Source of the DNA: Schleiferiaceae bacterium
GTDB taxonomy: Bacteria; Bacteroidota; Bacteroidia; Flavobacteriales; Schleiferiaceae
NCBI GenBank assembly: GCA_022424815.1
Contig: JAKMGS010000081.1
Span: forward strand, 1 to 8,515
Reading direction: 5' to 3'
Length of the DNA: 8,515 nucleotides
Positions 1-6,818 of this stretch are shown here, piece by piece. Numbering within the stretch: the stretch's first letter is position 1; the number at the start of each line of letters is the position of its first letter. Made by a program: the position numbers and the translations under genes. A model generated the notes under the pieces. It made no database searches. It saw only the letters and a program-made list of their open reading frames with translations, and was not told the origin of the DNA.

Positions 1-294
1 ATCCACAATACCGCCTTCTTCGTTCGGCATGCAACTGTATTGAATCTTACCTGGCAAGAGTTTGCTCACGTCGTTCGAGGTCACCTTTTGCAAGAATGAC
101 AAGGCATCCGGGCCTTCGACGAAAAACTCGCCCATGTGGCTCACGTCAAACATCCCTGCCGCTTCGCGTACGGCGTGGTGCTCATTTTTTAGTCCGCTGT
201 ACTGCACGGGCATGTTGTAGCCTGCGAATGGGACCATTTTGGCGCCCATTTCAACGTGGGTGGCTTCTAGTGCTGTTGATTTTAAATCTGACAT
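1..294 (-). CDS. gcvT: Aminomethyltransferase (glycine cleavage system T-protein), N-terminal part
   Basis: GcvT takes the aminomethyl group carried on lipoyl-GcvH, passes the methylene to tetrahydrofolate and releases ammonia; it acts in the cytoplasm as part of the glycine cleavage complex. Only the first 98 codons are visible and the gene runs off the left edge. The family pattern is clear: MVPFAGYNMPVQY at residues 20-32, EHHAVREAAGMFDVSHMGE at 38-56, and NEEGGIVD at 91-98. The last block is the start of the family's GGI-x-DD motif, where the catalytic aspartate lies. The ATG at 294 gives the normal N-terminus of the family. Its leader, ACAGAAG before ATG, has no strong Shine-Dalgarno sequence. 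It lies 22 nt after the miaE stop, so co-transcription is likely, though a housekeeping gene like this may also have its own promoter; none is visible in the gap. Confidence 0.95.
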   Translation of the reverse strand, partial: MSDLKSTALEATHVEMGAKMVPFAGYNMPVQYSGLKNEHHAVREAAGMFDVSHMGEFFVEGPDALSFLQKVTSNDVSKLLPGKIQYSCMPNEEGGIVD

Positions 295-316
295 CTTCTG
301 TGTATAAGTGGTTCTT

Positions 317-898
317 TTATCCGTGTATGCGTTCAGTATTGCCCAATTTTGACATCACCTCCGCTTCAAATACTAATAATCCCTCCCACATCTCATCGAC
401 CTTCTCGCGGTCGAAGTACTTGCGGGCGAGGGAAATAAACATGGTGTAATGGTTGGCCTCAGAAATCATAAGGGTATGGTAGAAGGAGGCCAATTCTTCA
501 TCTTCGATATTCTCGCTCAACACCTTAAAACGCTCGCAACTGCGTGCTTCAATCAACGCGCAGAGCAATAGCTTTTGAGCCAAGCGCTCTTCGCGGTTTA
601 CTCCCTTGTGAAAGTAGGATTGTACTGCATGAACATATTCATCACGGCGTTCACGACCCAAGACCAATCCGCGCTGCATGATGCGGTTGTGCACCATCTG
701 AAAATGTCCCATTTCCTCGCGGGCGAGGGCGGTCATCTTATCTACTAATTCTGATTTTTCTGGGTAGCCCACGATGAGGCTAATGGCGGTGGATGCAGCT
801 TTTTGCTCGCAGTAGGCATGGTCGGTAAGTATCTCTTCGATGTTCTTCTCCGCAATGTTCGCCCAGCGAGGGTCGGTAGGCAATTTTAATCCTAGCAT
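317..898 (-). CDS. miaE: tRNA-(ms2io6A)-hydroxylase, MiaE family
   Basis: MiaE is a non-haem di-iron monooxygenase. It hydroxylates the isopentenyl group of 2-methylthio-N6-isopentenyladenosine at position 37 of tRNAs that read UNN codons, using oxygen. The 193-residue protein has the ferritin-like four-helix pattern and a full set of candidate di-iron ligands: E31 (in CEQKAA), E62 and H65 (EEMGH), E117 (IEARSCERF), and E147 and H150 (SEANH). The ARSCERF segment and the overall length fit the MiaE family closely. The start at 898 lies only 6 nt after the SulP stop and opens on MLGLKLPTDPRW, the usual N-terminus. The gene is probably read from the same transcript as SulP and the stress protein, with no obvious functional link to them. 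A relative acting on another substrate cannot be fully excluded, but all ligands are present. Confidence 0.9.
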   Translation of the reverse strand: MLGLKLPTDPRWANIAEKNIEEILTDHAYCEQKAASTAISLIVGYPEKSELVDKMTALAREEMGHFQMVHNRIMQRGLVLGRERRDEYVHAVQSYFHKGVNREERLAQKLLLCALIEARSCERFKVLSENIEDEELASFYHTLMISEANHYTMFISLARKYFDREKVDEMWEGLLVFEAEVMSKLGNTERIHG

Positions 899-904
899 CT
901 TCTA

Positions 905-3133
905 TTAAGATTTAGCGCCAATTCTATCTGAGAATTCTCGCGCAAAATTAACCATCAATTTGAACTCAGACACGCTTGCCGCACGTTCTTTATGGAAAAT
1001 TAGCAGGGACTTGCCGTTGCTCTCCATGTGGAAGACGGGATTACTTGCCAAAAAGGCCAGGCAGGGGGGTGAGAAAAACGCACGTATGGCCTTTTCGTCC
1101 TCTCCCTTGAGGTTGAATCGCTTATCAAATACATTGGAGCCCAATTCGATATCTTGGGCACCTTTGAGGTACGAGATACGCTCAAATATACGCTCGCGAT
1201 CTAGTGTGAATTTCGGAAGTTTAATGCCTTTAGGCTGGAGGATGACACACGCCAGGTGCTGACTGTCGCGCATAGTAAACTCTCCGATGTGGGTCACCAC
1301 CTCGATGGCAAGCAGTGGGGTACTGTGGTCTTCGAGCAAGTTCATGGTTTGATCAATACGGCGGTGGCGGAAATAATGGAACTGATTCACCTTGTTATCC
1401 CAAATAAGTTCCGGCCATGGTGTGTATTCTAGCCCCGCAGTACTAGCAAACTTTCGAAGCTTCTCCTGCTTGCCACTCAAACGTGCATCTGCGCTGCGTA
1501 CTAGAAAAACATCAGAACCACGTGTGATCTTGCTCTGTACACCTAAAGGGTGCGAGGAAGCCGGCGCAAGGGTATCCAGACCTACAAGATCTAGTGAACC
1601 GCCGTGTTGCTCAAAGCTCTCTTCATAACCTGCTAGGTGCTCCATCACGGTAGCATCGACGAAGGAGGTGTTTGAGAAATCGGCAATGACTTCGGCTGAG
1701 GCAGGAATGCTGTCCAACTTACTCTTAAGTCGGGGGTAGTTCAAGAAGTTTGCGAAATAATTGATGTTGAGGATGTACTTGTTTTCCTCCTCTTCAAACA
1801 GCAGTGTGTTGGGTCTATTAAAATAGCGGAGTATTTCAGCCCCCGATCCAGTAATAATCATCTGAATAACGAGAGTGGCTACCATACCTAGAACAATACC
1901 CATAATAAGGCCATAAACTAGAGTGGCGAATAGGGTGAAGAAGAATAGGAAGAGTTGCTCAAGACCTATTTTGGCGATTTTACTGAATTGGCTCGGGTTT
2001 AAAAGCTTATATCCTGTAAAGACCAGGATGGCCGCTAATGCGGGGAGTGGAATTTGAGTGAGGACCTCACGCAGAAAGAGAACGAATACCAAGATGAGCG
2101 CACCGTGGAAAAAGTTCGCCGAACGTGTCTTTGCGCCGTTACCCACGTTTACTGAGCTGCGGGCAATGACCGTCACTACGCTAAGTCCTCCGAGCATGCC
2201 TGAAACAGCAGTAGCTATACCCAAGGCGCGTAGATCTTTATTGACGTTGGATTTGCGTTTGTACGGATCCAATCGGTCCATACCCTTTATGGAGAGCAAC
2301 GATTCGATGGATGCAATGAAGGTCAAGGAGATTGCCGCACCCCAAAAAGCACCTGATTGAATGCCTGAAAAATCCGGGAGACGCCAAGCGCTCATCCAAT
2401 CGGCAGGGATGTTTACAAGGTATTTGGGACCAAAGAAACTTTCGCCCGTTACGTTGGTACCTATGATTTGTGTGAGGACTGCCAGTACAACCACCCACAG
2501 CGGTGCTGGAATAGCATGCATCCAACGTGCGCGTATTTGTGAAAAACCAATGAGGAACAAAAGACTACCAATGCCAACGATGGCTGAGCGCAGGTGCGCC
2601 GAATCTGCCCACAGCAAATCTTGCAACGAACTAAAAAATTCTACAAGTAGAGGTATGGGCGAGACACTCTCTGGGTTTAGCGTACCAATCATCACATGGC
2701 TTTGCTTGGCCAGAATGATAATACCGATGGCTGCCAGCATGCCTTGTACTGCCGAGGTAGGAAAGAGGTCGGCCAATACCCCTAAACGGACCGTTCCAAG
2801 GACAAACAAGAGAATACCGCTCACCACGATAGCCCCCAAGGCCATGTAATAACCGGCGAGCATATCTCCACCTCCAAGGGTAGTGATGGCAGCAAGCGTT
2901 ACCACGGCCAGTCCGTTCCCTGGTCCAGTAATGGTCACGTACGAGCCGCCCAAATGTGCCACAAGTATACCTCCTATGACCGCCGCGATCAATCCCGCGA
3001 TGGCTGGTGCGCCAGAGGCGAGGGACAATGCAATGGATATAGGCAAGGCCACCAAAGACACGACAAAGCCGGCCTTCAAATCTGATTGCCAATTCTCAAT
3101 AAAGCCCTTAAATCCATTCTTAGGCTTATGCAT
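905..3133 (-). CDS. SulP-family inorganic anion transporter with STAS domain and extra C-terminal domain
   Basis: This is an inner-membrane SLC26/SulP transporter; the substrate could be sulfate, bicarbonate or another anion and the sequence does not decide. Numbered from the ATG at 3133 (742 residues), the membrane domain covers about 15-435. It includes the family block PISIALSLASGAPAIAGL (about 31-48), TGPGNGL (69-75), IESLLSIKGMDR (276-287) and the SNVNKDL/GGLSVVTVIARSS region (about 295-327). A STAS domain follows at about 450-535, with ADFSNTSFVDATV near 484-496; threonine sits where anti-sigma antagonists have their phosphorylated serine. Residues 555-742 are an added domain, absent from ordinary SulP proteins of about 550-570 residues, with FDKRF at 669-673. 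The ATG at 3133 is preferred to a TTG nine codons upstream: it overlaps the stress-protein stop by 8 nt and leaves the family N-terminus intact. Translational coupling is likely. No carbonic anhydrase gene, a frequent SulP neighbour, is in the window. Confidence 0.93.
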   Translation of the reverse strand: MHKPKNGFKGFIENWQSDLKAGFVVSLVALPISIALSLASGAPAIAGLIAAVIGGILVAHLGGSYVTITGPGNGLAVVTLAAITTLGGGDMLAGYYMALGAIVVSGILLFVLGTVRLGVLADLFPTSAVQGMLAAIGIIILAKQSHVMIGTLNPESVSPIPLLVEFFSSLQDLLWADSAHLRSAIVGIGSLLFLIGFSQIRARWMHAIPAPLWVVVLAVLTQIIGTNVTGESFFGPKYLVNIPADWMSAWRLPDFSGIQSGAFWGAAISLTFIASIESLLSIKGMDRLDPYKRKSNVNKDLRALGIATAVSGMLGGLSVVTVIARSSVNVGNGAKTRSANFFHGALILVFVLFLREVLTQIPLPALAAILVFTGYKLLNPSQFSKIAKIGLEQLFLFFFTLFATLVYGLIMGIVLGMVATLVIQMIITGSGAEILRYFNRPNTLLFEEEENKYILNINYFANFLNYPRLKSKLDSIPASAEVIADFSNTSFVDATVMEHLAGYEESFEQHGGSLDLVGLDTLAPASSHPLGVQSKITRGSDVFLVRSADARLSGKQEKLRKFASTAGLEYTPWPELIWDNKVNQFHYFRHRRIDQTMNLLEDHSTPLLAIEVVTHIGEFTMRDSQHLACVILQPKGIKLPKFTLDRERIFERISYLKGAQDIELGSNVFDKRFNLKGEDEKAIRAFFSPPCLAFLASNPVFHMESNGKSLLIFHKERAASVSEFKLMVNFAREFSDRIGAKS

Positions 3134-3998
3134 GGTCGAGTTTTTTAGTGGTGTGTACAATCAATACGTCCGTCGGGAGATCTGAAAGGATATACTCTAG
3201 GTCGTGCTTAAATATGCGGTCTAAGAAGCCTAGTTTGGTATCTGGGGAATTGACCACCAATAAATCGGCACGCTTTGCTTTGGCGTAGTGAGAAATAGTG
3301 TAGCCCTTCTTCCCAAACACGTGCTGTTCAGTAATGTCCATGGTACAGCCACCGGTACATAGGTCGAGCACCTCCTCTATTCTGTTGTGCTCCTGTTTCT
3401 CCAGTTGTCGACTTTGACGTAAACGTTGCAGCGTACTCATGTCGTCGTCTGCACGTGCTATAGATTTCTCGCTGAGCTCATCTACAACGATAAGTTCCTT
3501 AGAGCCCAATTTATTCCCCGCCCAAACAGCCGTAGCAATGGTATCTGGTGTTTTCGGATGATCGAGCCCGTTCACTACAATGCGTTCACACGGCTCCTCC
3601 ATAATGGAACTGTGTGTCAACAGAAGTAAGCTCACCTTGGCCTTGCGGCATACATCTCGGGCAATACTCGCGCTAAACACCTTGAACATGTTCTCGCGCA
3701 TCAAGGCTCCTAGTACCAATAAGTCTATATCGTTCTCGCTACACAGCGACAAGAGCTCAACCTTAGGATCTCCTTCTTTGCTCTTCAAAATAATGGTCGA
3801 AGGGTCAATGCTTAAATCCAACAAAAAATTGTCGTAGGTCTTCTGGCTCTTTTTAGTCCAATCCCCCACATGAAAGACAAACATCTGCGCTCCAAACCGT
3901 GTCGCGATACGGTGTACCTCGGCGAGATTGGCTTTTGCCATGGGTGAAAAGCCAAGGGCGGTAGCGACTCTTGCGTATTGTTTGGGTGTAGCGTTCAT
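3126..3998 (-). CDS. Tandem-domain universal stress protein (UspA family)
   Basis: This is a cytoplasmic protein of 290 residues with two UspA-like alpha/beta domains, at about 8-130 and 138-283. Each shows the expected first strand, helix and second strand (RIATRFGAQMFVFHVG near 30-45; RIVVNGLDHPKTPDTIATAVWAG near 139-161) and a C-terminal strand ending in SLLLLTH or DVLIVHT. DIDLLVLGALM (90-100) and ADLLVVNSPDTKLGFLDRIF (244-263) are the usual strand-4 regions. Neither domain has the intact G-x2-G-x9-G-(S/T) nucleotide loop of ATP-binding members, so tight ATP binding is doubtful. A charged, possibly helical insert lies at about 176-212. The gene overlaps the SulP start by 8 nt, so the two are probably made together; the obvious inference is that the stress protein modulates or senses something about the transporter, but this is not shown. 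The ATG at 3998 has an A/T-rich leader and no Shine-Dalgarno sequence. Confidence 0.88.
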   Translation of the reverse strand: MNATPKQYARVATALGFSPMAKANLAEVHRIATRFGAQMFVFHVGDWTKKSQKTYDNFLLDLSIDPSTIILKSKEGDPKVELLSLCSENDIDLLVLGALMRENMFKVFSASIARDVCRKAKVSLLLLTHSSIMEEPCERIVVNGLDHPKTPDTIATAVWAGNKLGSKELIVVDELSEKSIARADDDMSTLQRLRQSRQLEKQEHNRIEEVLDLCTGGCTMDITEQHVFGKKGYTISHYAKAKRADLLVVNSPDTKLGFLDRIFKHDLEYILSDLPTDVLIVHTTKKLDHA

Positions 3999-4005
3999 TT
4001 TTTAT

Positions 4006-4020
4006 TTAACGGATTAACGG
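4006..4020. repeat. Short tandem direct repeat upstream of the stress-protein gene
   Basis: The heptamer TTAACGG occurs twice with one base between (4006-4012 and 4014-4020), in the 32-nt gap between the beta-propeller gene and the stress-protein gene, 8-22 nt before the stress-protein start codon. It could be part of a leader or a protein-binding site, or it could be chance in an A/T-rich gap. No matching promoter elements were found next to it. Confidence 0.35.
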
Positions 4021-4030
4021 CCTTTAGTGT

Positions 4031-5122
4031 TTACTGCTTATGCGCAGTTTCTATACGGTCTACGAGGTCATTGAGATCGGCAAGTGTTCCTTTGAAGATG
4101 CGTCCTACCCTTCCACTTGGACCAGAAGAAAATACATATTTCCCACTGAAGACAAGGGCGTGCATAGCTGTGGTATCCATCACTTGCAATGCACTGTCTA
4201 GATAGCGAATACCAGTAGTACCTGTGAAGTAGAGGTACTCACCGTCGCCACAAACATCCGAAGTATAGGGCAAGGCCGCCAACTTGTTCATGGTCGCGGT
4301 ATCGTCCTGCCCGGTCATTAAATCTGCCACGAGAGACGTCCCGAAGGTATTTTCCTCATCCATATAATCTCCACCGACGATGTAGAGCCTTTCCTGATCC
4401 CAATAGTGAGCGAAGGCGCCTTGAGAAGGCGTTCCTTGGGCCAATTCTATGTACGAAGGCGTCCAACCCAATCCGTCACGTAAATCCATCGTTACGTGCA
4501 ATCGACATACCGTGCCGCCTGAGACAATGGACATAATGTTGTTGCCCACGGTAATGGCAGATCCACTGGCCGCGAAGCTTGCTTCGCCATCTATGGCCTC
4601 GGGGCCTTCGATCTCATTCCAGGAGCGACCGCCGTCCGCGGTGCGCAACAGCTTGAACCTCCCTTTTACAGGGTCCCCGTAGATAAATCCTATACTATCA
4701 TTGACGAAGACCACTCCGTCCAAAAAGGTACTTTGTGCAGTATCTGCAAATACTCTGCTCCACTCCTGCCCACGCGAATCCGTATGGTAGATGTAGGTCG
4801 GGGCTCCTGCGCTTACCGCCACAAACTCTTTATCGTTGAGGGCCCAAACGCTTCGAAACTGACTCTCTCCTGAGCCCGGGATTTGCTGAACATTCCAATG
4901 AATTCCTTCATCTAAACTGAAGCCGAACAGTCCATGATTGCCTCCGACAACAACCACGGAATCGTTAGTGGCATGCAAGCCTCTAAAGCTTACATCTGAA
5001 TCACCTTCAAATAGAATCACATGTTCAACCACCGTCAAGTGGTCAGTGCTCATCAACTTCTTGATAGAAGTATAGGTAATGAATAGGACGAGAACTCCTA
5101 TAATGTAGATGGAACGTTTCAT
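4031..5122 (-). CDS. Membrane-anchored or secreted BNR/Ycf48-like beta-propeller protein
   Basis: This 363-residue protein opens with MKRS and a hydrophobic stretch at about 5-19 (IYIIGVLVLFITYT), which is a signal anchor or uncleaved signal peptide, so the bulk should lie in the periplasm. The rest is rich in short beta-strand repeats. It carries Asp-box-type turns (S/T-x-D-x-G-x-x-W): SLDEGIHW at 69-76, a degenerate TDSRGQEW at 114-121, and a perfect TADGGRSW at 161-168. The block DGVVFVNDSIGFIYGDPVKG (135-154) is typical of proteins annotated as Ycf48-like or as BNR-repeat 'oxidoreductases'. No sialidase catalytic residues are recognisable, so a binding or assembly role is more likely than an enzyme. 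It follows the MBOAT gene by 40 nt and precedes the stress protein by 32 nt. Whether it belongs functionally with the envelope module or the transporter genes is not clear. Confidence 0.75.
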   Translation of the reverse strand: MKRSIYIIGVLVLFITYTSIKKLMSTDHLTVVEHVILFEGDSDVSFRGLHATNDSVVVVGGNHGLFGFSLDEGIHWNVQQIPGSGESQFRSVWALNDKEFVAVSAGAPTYIYHTDSRGQEWSRVFADTAQSTFLDGVVFVNDSIGFIYGDPVKGRFKLLRTADGGRSWNEIEGPEAIDGEASFAASGSAITVGNNIMSIVSGGTVCRLHVTMDLRDGLGWTPSYIELAQGTPSQGAFAHYWDQERLYIVGGDYMDEENTFGTSLVADLMTGQDDTATMNKLAALPYTSDVCGDGEYLYFTGTTGIRYLDSALQVMDTTAMHALVFSGKYVFSSGPSGRVGRIFKGTLADLNDLVDRIETAHKQ

Positions 5123-5137
5123 GATGTTCGTGCTGTG

Positions 5138-5174
5138 TTTGCGTTAAGATACACAAGGGCTCTTAGAACGCAAA
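5138..5174 (-). other. Imperfect stem-loop spanning the MBOAT stop codon
   Basis: Read on the transcribed strand, TTTGCGT, a two-base bulge (TC) and TAAGA are followed by an 11-nt loop and then the exact complements TCTTA and ACGCAAA. This gives 12 base pairs. The 5' arm encodes the last residues of the MBOAT and holds its TAA stop (5165-5163); the 3' arm lies in the 40-nt gap before the beta-propeller gene. No T-run follows, so it is not a standard intrinsic terminator. It could protect the upstream mRNA end, mark a processing site, or weaken read-through. Confidence 0.45.
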
Positions 5175-6818
5175 GTAAATGAAGGGCTGAACCTCAGCAC
5201 TTAAGATTTGGTAAATGACTGCGATGGCGGCAACACTGAGCAGGAACAAAGTCCAAACAGAAGCAGCGCTTACCCATTGGCGCATCTTCTCCTTATACGC
5301 ACTTGGTATCCAGTGAATGAGATACCCAAGGATGAGGACAACGTAGAACTTCCAATTGGCCAGCAATACCTCTCCGACTGCGTCCCAACCAAAATCTGAT
5401 GGAATTTTGGACAGAATGCGAACAGCTCCTTCCCAAGTAGGCGATCTAAACCAAGCCCGCGTAAAGGTGATAAACACCAGGGTGAGCACCAATCCGATCG
5501 CCTTGTTATAGGCCTTGCTCTTGTCGGCCCAAGGGGAGATTTTCTTCCAATTCTTGTACACGACCAACCCCACACCATTGAGCGTACCCCAGGTGACGAA
5601 GTTCCACGAAGAGCCGTGCCACAATCCGCCCAGTACCATGGTGAGCATCAGGTTGATGTTGGTATTCACCCAACGCTCTGTGCCACGACTGTAGCGCATC
5701 AACACAACCCCTATTGCAAATACAGCGGCCAAGCCTAAGCTGAGCCAAGGGCTGCCCACGATCAGTGCAATCATCAAAAAGAAGGCGAAGACAATGGTAT
5801 ACGACGCAACACTCCCCTCCCTGTTTCCACCAAGCGGAATGTAGAGGTAATCACGGAGCCAAGTACTGAGTGAAAGGTGCCAACGGCGCCAAAAATCTGC
5901 CACAGATGTCGCCTTATACGGACTATTAAAGTTTTTTGGAAGGGTGAAGCCCATCAACATAGCAATCCCGATCGCCACGTCAGTGTACCCAGAGAAATCC
6001 GCATAGACTTGGAGCGAGTATCCAAACAACGCACTCATGGTTTCGAATCCGGAATAGAGCTGCGGGTTGTCGAAAACGCGATCGATGAATTGCACTGCGA
6101 GGTAATCTGCGAGGACCAATTTCTTTAGCAACCCATTCAAAATCCAGAACACCGCCAATCCAGCGCGCTCCTTGGTGAGTTTGTACGGCTCGTACAACTG
6201 TGGAATAAACTCGGAAGCTCGCACGATGGGTCCTGCCACCAGCTGTGGAAAGAAACTCACGTAGAACCCGAAATCCAATATGTTCTTCACCGGCTTGATG
6301 TGCCCGCGATAGATATCCACGCTATAGGAAATGGTCTGGAAGGTGAAAAAGGAGATTCCGACCGGCAATAATATGCGGTCAAAGATGAAATTCGTGCCTA
6401 TAGCTTCATTGGTCCACAGGGCGAAGTGATTGATTACTTCGAGTTCAATGCCGGTGAGGTCGTGAATAAAATCGGCCACGAAATAGGCATATTTAAAATA
6501 GCCCAAGACGAAGAGGTTCACCACTACGCTTAGGGCGACGAGCGTTTGTCGTTGCCACTTCACCTTATTGCGATAGATCGCTCCACCGATCAAGAAATCC
6601 GCCAGGGTGGAAAATAGTAGGATGATGAAATAGAATCCGCTGGTTTTGTAGTAGAAGAACAAGGAAACCGCGAACAAGAAGATGTTACGGCGCGCTGTGT
6701 TTTTGTACATCACACTATACCCGCCCATGACCAAGGCAAAAAACACCCAGAAATACTGCTGAGTGAAAAGCAACGGGGTCGACGGATCGTAGGTGAACCA
6801 AGTAGAGAGTTGTTCCAT
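5163..6818 (-). CDS. MBOAT O-acyltransferase (AlgI/DltB-like)
   Basis: This is a polytopic inner-membrane O-acyltransferase of the AlgI/DltB/PatA group. These enzymes move an acyl group, commonly acetyl, across the membrane for transfer to an exported or surface polymer. Numbered from the ATG at 6818 (551 residues), hallmarks are PVGISFFTFQTISYSVDIYRG (152-172), FPQLVAGPIVR (190-200), QVYADFSGYTDVAIG (270-284), FWRRWHLSLSTWLRDYLYIPLGGNR (309-333) and GGLWHGSSWNFVTWG (397-411). H401 is the catalytic histidine of the family and H314 the second conserved histidine. The C-terminus PFIYFAF is also typical. About 50 residues holding two hydrophobic stretches separate GGNR from the NLMLTMVLGGLWHG block, where most AlgI proteins have about ten. 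The ATG at 6818 forms TGATG with the stop of the SGNH gene; a GTG one codon upstream is the alternative start. The two preceding SGNH genes point to an O-acylation module. The acceptor polymer is unknown. Confidence 0.94.
   Translation of the reverse strand: MEQLSTWFTYDPSTPLLFTQQYFWVFFALVMGGYSVMYKNTARRNIFLFAVSLFFYYKTSGFYFIILLFSTLADFLIGGAIYRNKVKWQRQTLVALSVVVNLFVLGYFKYAYFVADFIHDLTGIELEVINHFALWTNEAIGTNFIFDRILLPVGISFFTFQTISYSVDIYRGHIKPVKNILDFGFYVSFFPQLVAGPIVRASEFIPQLYEPYKLTKERAGLAVFWILNGLLKKLVLADYLAVQFIDRVFDNPQLYSGFETMSALFGYSLQVYADFSGYTDVAIGIAMLMGFTLPKNFNSPYKATSVADFWRRWHLSLSTWLRDYLYIPLGGNREGSVASYTIVFAFFLMIALIVGSPWLSLGLAAVFAIGVVLMRYSRGTERWVNTNINLMLTMVLGGLWHGSSWNFVTWGTLNGVGLVVYKNWKKISPWADKSKAYNKAIGLVLTLVFITFTRAWFRSPTWEGAVRILSKIPSDFGWDAVGEVLLANWKFYVVLILGYLIHWIPSAYKEKMRQWVSAASVWTLFLLSVAAIAVIYQILSAEVQPFIYFAF

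Noticed and set aside
295..316. Terminator or promoter between miaE and gcvT
   Set aside because: Only a weak four-base inverted match is present, with no T-run and no promoter elements.
96..449. Plus-strand open frame of 117 codons across the gcvT-miaE junction
   Set aside because: It lies opposite two well-supported genes and its product is basic, Arg/Cys-rich and resembles no known family.
2361..2849. Plus-strand open frame of 162 codons inside the SulP gene
   Set aside because: It is antisense to conserved membrane segments of SulP and has no domain-like pattern; treated as a shadow.
2631..3092. Minus-strand open frame of 153 codons in another frame of SulP
   Set aside because: The SulP frame over this stretch carries clear family motifs; the alternative is rich in His, Arg and Tyr and looks random.
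3134..3160. TTG start for SulP nine codons upstream
   Set aside because: An ATG at 3133 overlaps the preceding stop closely and begins just before the conserved N-terminal region; the extra nine residues have no family support.
5167..5176. Bacteroidota-type -7 promoter element (TAnnTTTG) near the MBOAT 3' end
   Set aside because: The match has a mismatch in the core (TTACTTTG) and no TTTG at the expected spacing upstream; it is also the coding end of the MBOAT.
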